Counted from the first letter of the stretch, positions 18,572-27,910 are shown. The stretch: 64,000 bases of DNA from Phytohabitans kaempferiae (GCF_042433955.1 NZ_JBHLUH010000064.1:85019-149018), one strand, 5' to 3'. Made by a program: numbers and translations. Notes: generated from the sequence alone by a model not told the origin.

Positions 18572-19384
18572 CTATGGCTTGCGGCCGGCAGCACCATACT
18601 GGGGCACACGCCCTGGTTCGTTGGTCTCGGGCCGCCAGAGCGCGCAGGAAACGAGTCCGGGGTCGACCAGTTCCAACCCGTCGAAGAAGGCGGCGATCTC
18701 TTCGCCGGCGCGGGCACGGATTGGTGGGGTGGCGTGCTCGTTCCAGAACTGCATCGCCGGTACGTTCGCCTCGCCACCGAGTTCCTCGGTGGGGTGCGTG
18801 ATCACCAGGTGGCTGCCGGTGGGCAGGGCGTCGACCAGCGTACGCACGATCGTGGTTGCTTCGTCGGTGTCCAGGACGAAGTTCAAGATCCCCAACATCA
18901 TGACCGCGACCGGTTGGTCGAAGTCGAGGGTTCGCCGGGCGCCCGTGAGGATCGCATCCGGATCGTGCACGTCCGCGTCGAGGTAGTCGGTCGTGCCCTG
19001 CGGGCCGCTGCTGAGCAGGGCTCGGGCGTGTACCAGCACGAGCGGATCGTTGTCCACATAGGTCACGCGGGTCTCGGGTGCGATGGCCTGGGCGACCTGG
19101 TGGGTGTTGTCATTAGTGGGCAGGCCGGTGCCGATGTCGAGGTACTGGCGGATGCCGACCTCGCCGGTGAGGTAGCGCACCGCTCGGGTCAGGAACTGAC
19201 GGTCCGCGCGGGCCACATCGACGATGACCGGGAACATCTGCTTGACCTGGTCGCCGACCTGCCGGTCGACGGCGTAGTTGTCTTTTCCGCCGAGCCAGTA
19301 GTCCCAGACGCGGGCGTTGTGCGCCACCGTTGTGTCTATCTTGGGCTTCGGCTGATCGCCGGCAGCGTCGACATCCTGCGACAA
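18572..19384 (-). CDS. SAM-dependent methyltransferase (PF04672 type)
   Basis: The 270-aa protein belongs to the actinobacterial S-adenosyl methyltransferase family. Typical elements are ARVWDYWLGGKDNYAVD near the N-terminus, the SAM-binding loop YLDIGTGLPT (about residues 81-90) and VTYVDNDP for the ribose-binding acid. LVDPGLVSCALWRPE is the family's C-terminal signature. The substrate is unknown for the family as a whole. Two relatives are in the window, one broken (5103) and one intact (23155). Confidence 0.9.
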   Translation of the reverse strand: MSQDVDAAGDQPKPKIDTTVAHNARVWDYWLGGKDNYAVDRQVGDQVKQMFPVIVDVARADRQFLTRAVRYLTGEVGIRQYLDIGTGLPTNDNTHQVAQAIAPETRVTYVDNDPLVLVHARALLSSGPQGTTDYLDADVHDPDAILTGARRTLDFDQPVAVMMLGILNFVLDTDEATTIVRTLVDALPTGSHLVITHPTEELGGEANVPAMQFWNEHATPPIRARAGEEIAAFFDGLELVDPGLVSCALWRPETNEPGRVPQYGAAGRKP

Positions 19385-19676
19385 AACTACCTTCCTCCCC
19401 CTTAGCGTTTGCCGGGACTAGCTTAGCGACGATGCGCCCAGGCCGCGCCGCCGACAACCGCTCGGACGAGGGCTTGAGCTGTCCATCAGAGGGCCCGTAC
19501 GCCACGGCGGATGCCCGATCTGAGCACATCGTAGAGACCGGTCTCGGCGACCACGGGTGCCCGCCGGGCGGGCTCTGCCCTCCGGAGGCCGCACTGCCGT
19601 TCTTAATGATGTGCACGTGCTTCGCCTCGGTGGCTGCGGGACCGGTGGGGAGGCCGGTCCAGAACACGGGCGTGGG

Positions 19677-20030
19677 TTAATGGTCTCGCTGGCGTCCCTG
19701 TCCGCTGGTGGCGCGGCCGGCGATGTGCGGGAAGCCGAGTTGGACGGTGCCGCGGTGGGTGGTGGCGAGTTCGTTGACTTGGGCCAGTTTCTGTCGGGCA
19801 GCGGCCAGGCTGACCTGAAGTCCGTCGACTTCTCCGAGCCAGCCTTCCCGCCTGGCCTCGTCTATGCGGGCCAGGAGGTTGTCGCGGATTTCTTCGAGCC
19901 GGTGGCGGCTGGCGGGGTCAGGCCGCAGGAGTGGGCAATGCAGACATGAGTGTTCGTGGATGCAGGGGGTGGCGTAGGAGCGTCCGCAAGTGCCGAGGGC
20001 GACCTTGCGGCGTTCGAAGTTTCTCTGCAT
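19677..20030 (-). pseudogene. C-terminal remnant of a large site-specific integrase
   Basis: The last ~115 codons match the characteristic end of large actinomycete integrases, with RKVALGTCGRSYATPCIHEH, then CLHCPLLRPDP and EIRDNLLARIDEAR, ending in a coiled-coil-like helix. This tail follows the recombinase core, which is absent: upstream sequence in the same frame (to 20837) is the antisense of a membrane protein and has no integrase motifs. It marks an older mobile element that was cut away. Confidence 0.7.
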
Positions 20031-20315
20031 CACGCAAGTTGATCTTGCTCGCGGTTCCACGGTGGTGTGCCTGACTGCAGCGTCGTTGCGAGCGGGCGCG
20101 GGATGGAGGTCGACGGCCAGGGGCGGTGCGTCCGTAGGCGGGTGCGCGTTAGCGTGGTGAGGCCGACAACCTAGACGGATTTCGAGCAGCATGGTGGTCG
20201 GGCCGCTTGCGCTCGCGCTCAGTGGGCAGCATCCCTTTGTGAACCTCTTGGGGCTTGACTTGTTTGCGCTTTCGGGACTTGCTGATGTTTCCGGCGGGGT
20301 TCCAGACTGCATGCC

Positions 20316-21107
20316 ATGGTCGTGCGTGCCCGGCTGCTGATCGCGGCCACGGTGGTGTTGGGTGGGGCGTGGCTGCTCGGTGGCGGCTGGCGGTTCGACC
20401 GGTCTCCGGCGTGGTGGAGTTTCGTGCTCAATCTGCTTCTGCCGTTCGCGGTGATATTCGGGTTGGGGGCGTTGGGTTGGTGGTCGATGAGGCGGTCGGC
20501 GTTTTCGGCCGCTCTTGACGTCCGCGATGGCGTGTTCGTCGCACCGCCCGCGGCCCTTCAGGTCGCCGCGCATATGTCCTGGTTGCTCGCGATGTTGGTG
20601 TCGGTGGCCGGCTCGCCGTTGCGCGATCTTACGTCGGGCAATTCCGACGATTTCGTGTTTGCCATCGTGGCGCTCGTCGTACTGGTGCCGGTGGTGGTCT
20701 TGGTGGCGCTGATGGTCCTGTCGTCGTTGCGTGATCGGCCCCGGATCGAGTTGCGACCGGATGGGGTGGGTCTGTTCGGTCGCTTCGGCACGCACGTCGT
20801 GCCGTGGGACGCGATCGCGGTCGGCCCGTATCCGCATGTGTCAAGCTCGATCGGGTGGTCAGTCAACTGGATCGGCTTGGCCCGACCCGATCTGGTGCGT
20901 CGCCGTGGCGCGGCCAGGGTGCGGCCGGGGGCGCGTAGTGTGGCGTTGCCGCAGGTGGTGGCGACCCATCCGGCGTTCGTCGCTGCCGTGATCAACCACT
21001 ATCTGTTCTATCCGCAGTACCGCGCGGCGATCGGAACGCCGCAGGAGTACGAACGTCTGTGCCGGGCGCTGACCTTGCCCGGGAGCGAGCTAGTGGACGC
21101 CGCGTAG
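20316..21107 (+). CDS. Integral membrane protein with PH-like C-terminal part
   Basis: The 263-aa protein has four likely membrane helices (LLIAATVVLGGAWLLGGGW, LNLLLPFAVIFGLGALG, AAHMSWLLAMLVSVAG and FAIVALVVLVPVVVLVALMV). A soluble part follows beginning at DRPRIELRPDGVGLFGRFG, a strand pattern like bacterial PH domains, and then a helix-rich end. Its function is unknown. Its 3' end overlaps the end of the M23 remnant on the other strand. Confidence 0.65.
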   Translation: MVVRARLLIAATVVLGGAWLLGGGWRFDRSPAWWSFVLNLLLPFAVIFGLGALGWWSMRRSAFSAALDVRDGVFVAPPAALQVAAHMSWLLAMLVSVAGSPLRDLTSGNSDDFVFAIVALVVLVPVVVLVALMVLSSLRDRPRIELRPDGVGLFGRFGTHVVPWDAIAVGPYPHVSSSIGWSVNWIGLARPDLVRRRGAARVRPGARSVALPQVVATHPAFVAAVINHYLFYPQYRAAIGTPQEYERLCRALTLPGSELVDAA

Positions 21108-21206
21108 CTGGTCGAGCGGGTCGACGGCGTTAGCTTCGGTGGCCGGGTGGCCGTGGCGGATTTCCCAGTGCAGGTGCGGTCCGCTGGAGTGGCCGGAGGT
21201 GCCGAC
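21090..21206 (-). pseudogene. C-terminal remnant of an M23 peptidase
   Basis: Reading the minus strand from 21206 gives VGTSGHSSGPHLHWEIRHGH, then a short tail ending in DPLDQLRGVH and a stop at 21090. The SSGPHLHWE string is the HxH metal-binding signature at the end of M23 (LytM-type) peptidoglycan endopeptidases. Upstream the frame is lost. The same signature ends the intact hydrolase at 61817-62902. Confidence 0.75.
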
Positions 21207-21233
21207 TTCTCACGGTGCCGACCTCGCCAACCG

Positions 21234-22004
21234 CTATCTCTGGGGATGGAAGCGGCATACAGCCGCCAGGAACGATGCTGGGGAATGCCGGTCGTGCGGC
21301 TCCGCATCCACGCGTGCGCCATACCGTCGTGTCAGCCAGCCTTGAACTCCTTGACCGCCCGGAACCGTTGTGTCATAAGCGTGGGTGCCAGTACTGCGGA
21401 TGGCGGAGCCTTCTGCCGTATGGCCGGCCTTCGCGCGATACATCGCGCTGTCAGCTCTGCGTAACAGCTCGAAGATGCTTAGCTCGCCGGCGACCGGCGC
21501 GATCCCGACCGACAATGTGACGGTCAGGCCGGCCACGTTGATGGATGTTGCCAGGGAACCAGTGATGTGCTGGAGCCACGCCGCGGTCGCTCGCCGCCCG
21601 GGTGCGGTGAGCACGACAGCGAACTCGTCGCCGCCCAGACGAGCGACCAGTCCTCCAGTCGATGTCTCGGCCAGGTGGCGAGCCACTGCTACGAGCACGA
21701 CGTCGCCGACGTCGTGGCCGAACTCGTCGTTGATGTGTTTGAACGCGTCAACGTCGACGACCGCGAGAGCATCCGCCGCCGCGAGTGCTGACGGGGCGCT
21801 GCTGTAGAGGCCGCGCCGGTTCAGTACCCCGGTCAGCATGTCGTGGTGGGCGGCCTCTCGCCATGTGTCTCGCTCGGCCTCCAGGCGGGCGTTCTCCTTG
21901 CGGAGCGCCATGATCATTTTGCGTAGCCGAATGTTGGAGGCGCGACGCCGCGCAATCGGTCTACGGCGCCAAACGATCGAGCGCTGAGCGCTTGAGTACC
22001 GCAT
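21234..22004 (-). CDS. Diguanylate cyclase-like GGDEF protein
   Basis: The 256-aa product starts at ATG 22004; the open frame extends further upstream but without a plausible start. An N-terminal basic and coiled-coil segment (MIMALRKENARLEAERD) precedes a GGDEF domain: HHDMLTGVLNRRGL opens it, VVDVDAFKHINDEFG holds the metal-binding aspartates, and the active-site loop reads LGGDEF. These features predict synthesis of cyclic di-GMP. The last ~55 residues (after GHTAEG) are unusual and may be read-through into decayed sequence, since the M23 remnant follows. A similar gene order (GGDEF, then M23) is found intact at 60786-62902. Confidence 0.8.
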   Translation of the reverse strand: MRYSSAQRSIVWRRRPIARRRASNIRLRKMIMALRKENARLEAERDTWREAAHHDMLTGVLNRRGLYSSAPSALAAADALAVVDVDAFKHINDEFGHDVGDVVLVAVARHLAETSTGGLVARLGGDEFAVVLTAPGRRATAAWLQHITGSLATSINVAGLTVTLSVGIAPVAGELSIFELLRRADSAMYRAKAGHTAEGSAIRSTGTHAYDTTVPGGQGVQGWLTRRYGARVDAEPHDRHSPASFLAAVCRFHPQR

Positions 22005-22300
22005 GCTCAGACATCCGCGGCCGTGCGTCCAACGACCTGGAGCGGTCTCATAGCCAAAGCGGTCATCGCCAGCCTCCCCCGGGTCGCGACGTGTCGTTCG
22101 GGCCCAGTTGTCGGCCGCCTGGCAGAGGAACACCGTGCCCTGGCGCGTTGCCTGGCATGCTGGAACCACCACTAGCTTGACACCGCAATTTGCCAAACGC
22201 AACGTTTCGCCACGAAACCTGTCGCCGCGGTCCTGATCTGCGGTAGCCTCCGAGGATCGACCGGCCAAGGTTCCAGTCGGCACGAGCGTTGGAGACAGGC

Positions 22301-23158
22301 ATGGCTGTGCAGGGTCCCACCCTGGTACGCAAGCAGCTTGGCCGTCGCCTGCGCCAGTTGAGGGACGCATCTGGGTTGACTGAGCGCCAGATTCTCGCCG
22401 AGACGGACCTGTCCAAGTCCACGTTGTACTTCATCGAGCAGGGTCTACGCACTGTCAAACGGAGGAACGTGCGTGAGCTGTGTCGGGTGTATCAGGCCGA
22501 CGCGTCTGTCACCGAGGCGCTCGTCCGGCTCGCAGACGGCACGGGCGAGCGTGGCTGGTGGGAGGACTTCTCCGACATCCTGCCCGCCTGGTTCCGGCCG
22601 TACATCGGGCTGGAGGCTGCCGCTGACCGTCTGATGTCCTACGAACCGGACCTGGTCCACAGTCTGCTTCAGACCGTGGACTACGCCACCGTTGTCTTCC
22701 AGGCGTCGCATCCAGACGCCGACCAAGCCGGTCTGGACAGGCACTTGGCGCTGTTGGCCAAACGCCAACGGGCGGTATTCGACCGCGACCCGGCGATCGA
22801 GATCACGGCACTGCTCGGCGAGGGCGTCCTAGCCCGGGAGGTTGGCAGCCCGGAGCTGATGGCAGGTCAGATTCAGCACCTTCGACTGCTGAGGCAGCGC
22901 GCGAAGGTCGACATTCGGATCCTGCCTTGGACGGCGGGGGCCCATCCCGCCATGACCGGCGGCTTCGCTCTGCTCGCCTTCAACGACCCTCTCGACCCCA
23001 CCTTCGTCTACCTCGAAACACAGGTCGGCGCGCACTACCTGGAGGACCAAGCACAGATCGACGTGTACCGCAATGTATTCGACCACGTCGGCAAGCTGTG
23101 CGTTCCCATCGAAGAGCACCTCTTCAAACCATCCGTCGACAAGGACCGGACCACGTGA
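22301..23158 (+). CDS. XRE-family regulator with DUF5753-like domain, coupled to a methyltransferase
   Basis: The ATG at 22301 is preferred over a TTG at 22289 because GGAG lies six bases upstream. The 285-aa protein has an N-terminal XRE helix-turn-helix (LRQLRDASGLTERQILAETD, then KSTLYFIEQG) and the DUF5753-like region (FRPYIGLEAAADRLMSYE, AGAHPAMTGGFALL). Its stop overlaps the start of the methyltransferase (GTGA at 23155), so the regulator and enzyme form one unit. This pairing replaces the more usual partner, a short DUF397 protein. Confidence 0.88.
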   Translation: MAVQGPTLVRKQLGRRLRQLRDASGLTERQILAETDLSKSTLYFIEQGLRTVKRRNVRELCRVYQADASVTEALVRLADGTGERGWWEDFSDILPAWFRPYIGLEAAADRLMSYEPDLVHSLLQTVDYATVVFQASHPDADQAGLDRHLALLAKRQRAVFDRDPAIEITALLGEGVLAREVGSPELMAGQIQHLRLLRQRAKVDIRILPWTAGAHPAMTGGFALLAFNDPLDPTFVYLETQVGAHYLEDQAQIDVYRNVFDHVGKLCVPIEEHLFKPSVDKDRTT

Positions 23159-24006
23159 CAAACGACCAGAGGGCGAACCCCGCGCCCGAACTGCCCAGCT
23201 GGGCGGCCGGGGCAAACATCGCAGACGCCAGCTCCGCCCGCATGTACGACTACTACCTCGGCGGCTACCACAACTTCCCGGCCGATCAGGAAGCCGCACA
23301 GCGGGTCATCGCCGCCACCCCGACGATTCCGGCACTGGCCAGGGTCAACCGAGCCATGCTGCGGCGAGTGGTGGCGTACCTGGTCGGCGAGGTCGGCATC
23401 CGCCAGTTCCTGGACATCGGGTCCGGCATCCCGACCGAGCGGAACGTGCACCAGGTAGCTCAGGAGACCGCTGTGGGCACCAGGACGGCGTACGTGGATG
23501 CGGACACCGTCGCCGTCATGCACGGCCGCGAGATTCTGCGGGACAACGACGGTGCGATCGCACTTCGCGGTGATCTTCGCGAGCCCCACGCGATCCTGGA
23601 CAATCCGCAGCTTCGAAAGCTGCTCAACCTAGACGAGCCAGTCGCCGTCCTGCTGTTCGCGGTGCTCCCGTTCCTTCCCGGTGACGAGGCATACGAGGCA
23701 GTCGCCGCGATCCGCGACGTCCTGGCACCCGGAAGTTACATCGCGATCACGCACGTGGTTCCGGACGGCTTCGAAGGTAGCGGCGTACAAACGTCCCTGC
23801 AGGTCTACCGACAGCGGACCACCACGCCTGCCGGCCTACGGACACGGGACGAGATCCTACGGTTCTTCGACGGCTTCCACCTTGTCGACCCCGGCCTCGT
23901 ATGGGTCACCGAGTGGCGACCCGCCAGCGACGATCCCCGAGACTTCAGCGACGATCCCGCCTCGTCCAGCATGCTTGCGGGGGTCGGCCGGCTCGCGAGC
24001 AACTAA
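23155..24006 (+). CDS. SAM-dependent methyltransferase (PF04672 type)
   Basis: The 283-aa protein matches the same family as 18572-19384, with SARMYDYYLGGYHNFPAD, the SAM loop FLDIGSGIPT, TAYVDADTVAVMHGRE and the C-terminal signature LVDPGLVWVTEWRP. It starts at GTG 23155 inside the stop of the XRE regulator gene. The regulator may control this gene or sense its product. The methyl acceptor is unknown. Confidence 0.9.
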   Translation: MTNDQRANPAPELPSWAAGANIADASSARMYDYYLGGYHNFPADQEAAQRVIAATPTIPALARVNRAMLRRVVAYLVGEVGIRQFLDIGSGIPTERNVHQVAQETAVGTRTAYVDADTVAVMHGREILRDNDGAIALRGDLREPHAILDNPQLRKLLNLDEPVAVLLFAVLPFLPGDEAYEAVAAIRDVLAPGSYIAITHVVPDGFEGSGVQTSLQVYRQRTTTPAGLRTRDEILRFFDGFHLVDPGLVWVTEWRPASDDPRDFSDDPASSSMLAGVGRLASN

Positions 24007-24109
24007 CCCGCGCCTGCCGGGGATCTGCCAGCACGGCTGCGTGCCGCCGGGGCTCGTTTGCCGAGCCAGATGGGAAGGTGTATGCGCGTGGTCGGCGGGC
24101 GTCCGAGGG

Positions 24110-24520
24110 TTAGAACCGCTTTGGCTGTCTGGCTGTGAAGCCGCGCATCGCGGTGTCGAGTTGTTCGGTGAGTTGTTGGCCGAGGTCGGCATCGAGGTAC
24201 TCGGCTAGGTCGAGGACGCCGAGGAGTATGTCGACGAGGTTGTGGGTGACCTGGTCGATGGAGTCCTGCTGGTGTGGGCTGCTACGGACGGCGTCGAGCG
24301 CGCGGCCGAGGTGGATGTTGATGCCTGCGAGTTTGGCTGCGGTGATGAACGGGACGGCCTGGTCGGGGGCAGCCGCCGCGAGTTCGTCGACGTGCTGGTA
24401 GTAGAGGTTGGACTGGCGCCAGGACGCGTGCATGCTGCGTTGCGCTGGCTTCAGAGCGCGGGCGAGATCCCGAATCGGTTGGTCGATCACGTCCTCGACG
24501 GTCATCGTGCCGTCGGTCAT
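24110..24520 (-). CDS. Small helical hypothetical protein beside the integrase
   Basis: The 136-aa product is almost entirely alpha-helical (IRDLARALKPAQRSMHASWR, VTHNLVDILLGVLDLAEYL) with no recognised domain. It lies just beyond the end of the integrase gene on the same strand and may be the outermost gene of the element. It could be co-transcribed with int, but 160 bases separate them. Confidence 0.6.
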   Translation of the reverse strand: MTDGTMTVEDVIDQPIRDLARALKPAQRSMHASWRQSNLYYQHVDELAAAAPDQAVPFITAAKLAGINIHLGRALDAVRSSPHQQDSIDQVTHNLVDILLGVLDLAEYLDADLGQQLTEQLDTAMRGFTARQPKRF

Positions 24521-24681
24521 GCTGTCGTGCCCAGTGTGAACGACGATGGTGGGGACACGGATGAAGAGGAGGCTGGGACTTATGCCTCGCCCCTTTGCCC
24601 GATGGCACGACCCAGGCCGTGCATGCGATCGCCGGTAACGCTTGGCTTCCTTGCAGGTGGATGGTGCCCCTTGGCGTTGCG

Positions 24682-26145
24682 TCAGGCGGCTGTTTGCGGA
24701 CGGCGTGGCACCAGGGCTGCGGCGGCTTCGGCCTTGGCACGTTCGATGTCGAGTTCGGCGATAACGGAAGTGTAGGTGTCGCTGGTGATGGTGATCGAGG
24801 AGTGGCCGAGCGTCTCTTGGACGTCTTTGAGGTCAGCGCCGGCCGCTTTGAGGTAGGTGGCGGCGCAGTGGCGCAGGTCGTGCAGGCGGATTGGGGGAAG
24901 CCCGACGCCACGGACGAGTTGTTCGAATCGTCCGGTGACGGTCTCGGGATGCCAGGGTTGTCCGTTGGGTTGGACGAAGAAGAGTCCGGTGTCGGGCCAG
25001 GACGGGCCGCTGACCAGTCTCCATCTGGCACGGCGAGCGTGGTACGTGCGTAGGGCTGCGAGGGTGAAGCTGTCCAGGGATACGGTTCGGTCGCCGGATT
25101 CGCTTTTGACGTCCTTGATGACCGGGGTGTAGCCGACTGTGGTCAGCTGCTGGGTGATCCTGAGAAGGGCGTTGTCGAGGTCGACGTTGGTGTCGGGTAG
25201 TCCGACCGCCTCGCCGCGACGTAGTCCACGATGGAGGATGAGGACGAACAGCGGGTAGAGGATGATGTCGTGGTCTTCGGCGTAGTCGAGAAACTGGCCT
25301 GCCTGCTGCGGCGTCCAGATCATGACAGGGCTGGGCTGTTCGCCGGTTTCGTGCCACCTGCGCACCGCGTTGTCGGTCCATACCCGGGCCTTGGGCCGTG
25401 CCCCGGAGGGTAGTTCCACATGCGCAGCCGGGTTGAACTCGATGAGGCGCCTGGTGATGGCGTCATTGAGTGCCTTACGTAGGGTGGCTCGGATCCGGTT
25501 CATCGTGGCTGGCCCGGTGGTCCGGATACCTTTGACGCTGGCGCGGGTCTGGGCGTCCTCGCTTTGCCGGGCGATTTCGATCGCGGTGTTTCGGTCCATG
25601 ATCGCGTCGTACATCGCCTCAATGTCTTCGACTCTCAGCCTTACTAATGGGATGGTGCCGAGATGTGGGGTGAGGTGGACCCGGATATGTGATTCGTAGC
25701 CGACCGCGGTGCTCGCCGCGATTCTGCGCCGCGATCGCAGCCACTGCGCCAGGTATTCGGCGACGGTCATGTCGATGGTGGCGGGTAGCCCAGCGCGGAC
25801 GCGTCGAGCGATGGCATCGCGGTTCGGTAGCGGTGCGCCCGAGCCTACCTCCAGGAGCAGGTTGGCGATCTCGGCGGCGAGCGTGGCATCTCCGTTGGCC
25901 AAGCTGAGCAGGGCCTTGGCGTGGTCGCGGTCGGCTACGGCCGCGTCGCGGCTTTCGAATGTGGTACGACGCAGCTGTCGCCGCCGTTGGCCAGGCATGG
26001 TTGGGAGTTCGAGCTGGTATCCCCATCGGCCGTGTGTGGGGCTCCATGTTCCGCCGGTCCGGCGGAGTTGGGGGCAGCGTGTTCCGAGTTTCCTGCCGTT
26101 GTCGTCTCGGCAGGCGCAGCGTTTGAAGACGGATCCTTGCGCCAA
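24682..26145 (-). CDS. int: Tyrosine integrase of the ICE
   Basis: The start is taken as TTG 26145, because AAGGAG lies nine bases upstream and the resulting N-terminus (AQGSVFKRCACRD) is the usual start of actinomycete integrases with a cysteine-rich AP2-like arm. The 487-aa protein has a SAM-like core-binding domain (TVAEYLAQWLRSRRR) and the catalytic residues of the family: Arg in HRGLRRGEAVGL, the HDLRHCAATYL box and the nucleophile Tyr in SITITSDTYTSV. It would catalyse integration and, with the excisionase, excision. No tRNA or att core was recognised nearby. Confidence 0.93.
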   Translation of the reverse strand: MAQGSVFKRCACRDDNGRKLGTRCPQLRRTGGTWSPTHGRWGYQLELPTMPGQRRRQLRRTTFESRDAAVADRDHAKALLSLANGDATLAAEIANLLLEVGSGAPLPNRDAIARRVRAGLPATIDMTVAEYLAQWLRSRRRIAASTAVGYESHIRVHLTPHLGTIPLVRLRVEDIEAMYDAIMDRNTAIEIARQSEDAQTRASVKGIRTTGPATMNRIRATLRKALNDAITRRLIEFNPAAHVELPSGARPKARVWTDNAVRRWHETGEQPSPVMIWTPQQAGQFLDYAEDHDIILYPLFVLILHRGLRRGEAVGLPDTNVDLDNALLRITQQLTTVGYTPVIKDVKSESGDRTVSLDSFTLAALRTYHARRARWRLVSGPSWPDTGLFFVQPNGQPWHPETVTGRFEQLVRGVGLPPIRLHDLRHCAATYLKAAGADLKDVQETLGHSSITITSDTYTSVIAELDIERAKAEAAAALVPRRPQTAA

Positions 26146-26230
26146 TCTGGGTGGCTCCTTCGGTGATATGCGGCAGCCGGACGGCTGCGGATTCGACGCG
26201 GGTTGATCGACGCGTGCCTTCGGCAGCGCG

Positions 26231-26542
26231 TCAAGTCGTCTGGGACGAGGCCGGGTCGGTCGGCTGTCCATTGCCGGACTCGTCCAAGGCATGCAGGATG
26301 GCCGCGACCGAAACCCGGTAGCGGGTACCGAACCGCAGCACGGCGACGGGAAAAATGCCGCGCTTGGCCAGGTCGTACGCGCCCGCGCGGGAGACTCCGA
26401 AGATGCGGGCGGCGGTCGGCAGGTCCGTGACCGCGCCGAGGGCGCGGATCCGTTCGACGGTCCAAACCTCGCGCTTGTCGGCGGACGCGTCACCGCCGGT
26501 GTGCTCGGCTGGGTGGTGGGTGCGGTGGTGTGGGGCGCTCAT
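26231..26542 (-). CDS. xis: Excisionase / AlpA-like helix-turn-helix protein
   Basis: The 103-aa product starts at ATG 26542 after AAAGGA. Its central part (TDLPTAARIFGVSRAGAYDL, then RFGTRYRVSVAAILHALD) is the winged-helix MerR/AlpA-like fold typical of recombination directionality factors. It ends 85 bases before the integrase TTG start, in the int-xis order seen in actinomycete ICEs. It should bend DNA at the attachment site and favour excision. Confidence 0.85.
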   Translation of the reverse strand: MSAPHHRTHHPAEHTGGDASADKREVWTVERIRALGAVTDLPTAARIFGVSRAGAYDLAKRGIFPVAVLRFGTRYRVSVAAILHALDESGNGQPTDPASSQTT

Positions 26543-27247
26543 CGCGGGTGGTCCTTTCGGGATGACGAGTGTGGAAAGTGGAGGGTGAACGGTCGGCGAG
26601 AATGGACCGACGCCGAGGAGGCAGAGGGGGAAGCTGTAGGCGTCTGAGGGACTTGTCGGGACGCGTTCACGATGGACGAATGCGACCGGACTCGCCGAGG
26701 TTCCGATGCTGGAACGCCGTTGGCGGCAATCGGTTGACCGTGTTCGGATGAGGCATTCGTAGCGAAGCTGGCCTGGGCCGTCCGATTTGGGAGCGAGACC
26801 GGCCCTCGGCGGCCGGCACGCCTCACCGCCCGCCCCTGTAACACTGGACTGCCGAGGTGCTGAGTACCAGGCCGCGAGGAACCGGGCCCGGCAGTCCCCA
26901 CAGGATCCGCTTGTCGAGCTGGCGGTGCTGGGTTGCAAAGGGCCCGCCGCACGCGGGCCTCGGGACGATCCCGTTCGCCGAACATCGGTCGCGCGGCGAT
27001 ACTGCCGGGCGGCCCGTGGCATCTACCTCGGCCCGGGATCGGACCTTAGGCGTCGAATTGCGATATCGCCAAGCCGGGCGGACCTCACCTCGGCTGACCC
27101 CTTCGTGGCAGTGCGTGGTCGATCCGAATGTAGTCTCTTCGTCATCGGTCGATGGAGGTTAGGTTTACCCAACCCTGGCATGGCAGACGGTCGCGTCAGT
27201 CGACGCGACAGTGTGGGAGCGCAGGGCAGCCCAATTGAGGAGTCTTT
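26543..27247. other. Long intergenic region between excisionase and histone-like gene
   Basis: No open frame here has a credible start or domain. The stretch separates divergent genes (xis leftward, the histone-like gene rightward), so it should hold promoters for both. GAGGAG just before 27248 is a good ribosome binding site. A partly symmetrical element at 27154-27172 is described separately. Confidence 0.5.
27154..27172 (+). promoter_or_regulatory. Iron-box-like palindrome (tentative operator)
   Basis: The 19-mer GGAGGTTAGGTTTACCCAA agrees at 14 of 19 positions with the DtxR/IdeR consensus TTAGGTTAGGCTAACCTAA and is partly symmetrical (GGTTAGG facing CCCAACC). It lies about 80 bases upstream of the histone-like gene. 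The match could be chance, and no iron-related gene is nearby. Confidence 0.25.
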
Positions 27248-27910
27248 ATGAGCAGGTTCGTCATCACGATCGCGCCGGACAACACCGCGGCGGGCGACGC
27301 AGACAACGCGTTCACCACGGTACGGGTGGACACGTCGACCGGTCAGGCCCGCATCACGGAGCTGACCGTGCGGGCGGCTGCCGGCGGCGGCCTTACTGCA
27401 ACCGACCTGCCGCCGATCGACATGAACCTGCTGATCCGTGCGCTGACGGTCGCCGCTCAGCCCCAGGCGCTACCATCGGTCACTCCCGCGTCGACGCCGG
27501 CCCCGGCAGCGGACCGTGTCGACGAACCGGAGCGGGCGGTGGCTGCGCCGGTATCCGCCGAACCATCTGCTGCCGCGCCCCGCCGACGGGCCAGGAAAGG
27601 TGCCGCAGGGACCGGTTCAGCCCGGAAGACCGCAGCCGGGAAGTCGGGTGCTCGCAGGGCGACGGCGAAGAAGGCCACTGCGGCCAAGAAAACTGCGAAG
27701 GCGACGGCTCGTGGTGGCTCGGCACCGGACTCCACTGCGACCGCTCCGCGTCCCTATCGGCGGATGCCTGAGCCGGAACAGGTGATGGATGTCTACCGGC
27801 TGACCGGGTCGATCGCTGCTGTCGCGGATCACTTCGGTGTGCCCAGGCACACCGTTGCGGGCTGGGCCCGACGGCTGCGTGGCCAGGGTCACTCCATCGG
27901 CCGCCAGTAG
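27248..27910 (+). CDS. Histone-like, Lsr2-type DNA-binding protein
   Basis: The 220-aa protein has three parts: an N-terminal strand-rich domain (SRFVITIAPDN...TTVRVDTSTGQARITELTV), a middle with histone-H1-like AK repeats (ARRATAKKATAAKKTAKATA) and a C-terminal helix-turn-helix (VYRLTGSIAAVADHFGVPRH). This order resembles Lsr2 nucleoid proteins and their larger relatives on plasmids and ICEs. A good Shine-Dalgarno sequence (GAGGAG) precedes the ATG. It probably coats or silences the element's DNA. Confidence 0.75.
   Translation: MSRFVITIAPDNTAAGDADNAFTTVRVDTSTGQARITELTVRAAAGGGLTATDLPPIDMNLLIRALTVAAQPQALPSVTPASTPAPAADRVDEPERAVAAPVSAEPSAAAPRRRARKGAAGTGSARKTAAGKSGARRATAKKATAAKKTAKATARGGSAPDSTATAPRPYRRMPEPEQVMDVYRLTGSIAAVADHFGVPRHTVAGWARRLRGQGHSIGRQ

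Noticed and set aside
19677..20837. The integrase remnant as a 386-aa full protein
   Set aside because: Only the last ~115 codons resemble integrase. The upstream part is antisense to a membrane protein and reads as low complexity.
24521..24681. tRNA gene or attachment site next to the integrase
   Set aside because: No cloverleaf or T-loop consensus could be found in this stretch, and no matching direct repeat was seen at the far end of the element.
24682..26493. An integrase start at the far upstream ATG
   Set aside because: It would overlap most of the excisionase gene. The TTG at 26145 has AAGGAG at good spacing and gives the usual N-terminus.
26231..27022. A longer excisionase starting near 27022
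   Set aside because: The additional N-terminus is compositionally unlike protein, and AAAGGA stands directly before ATG 26542.
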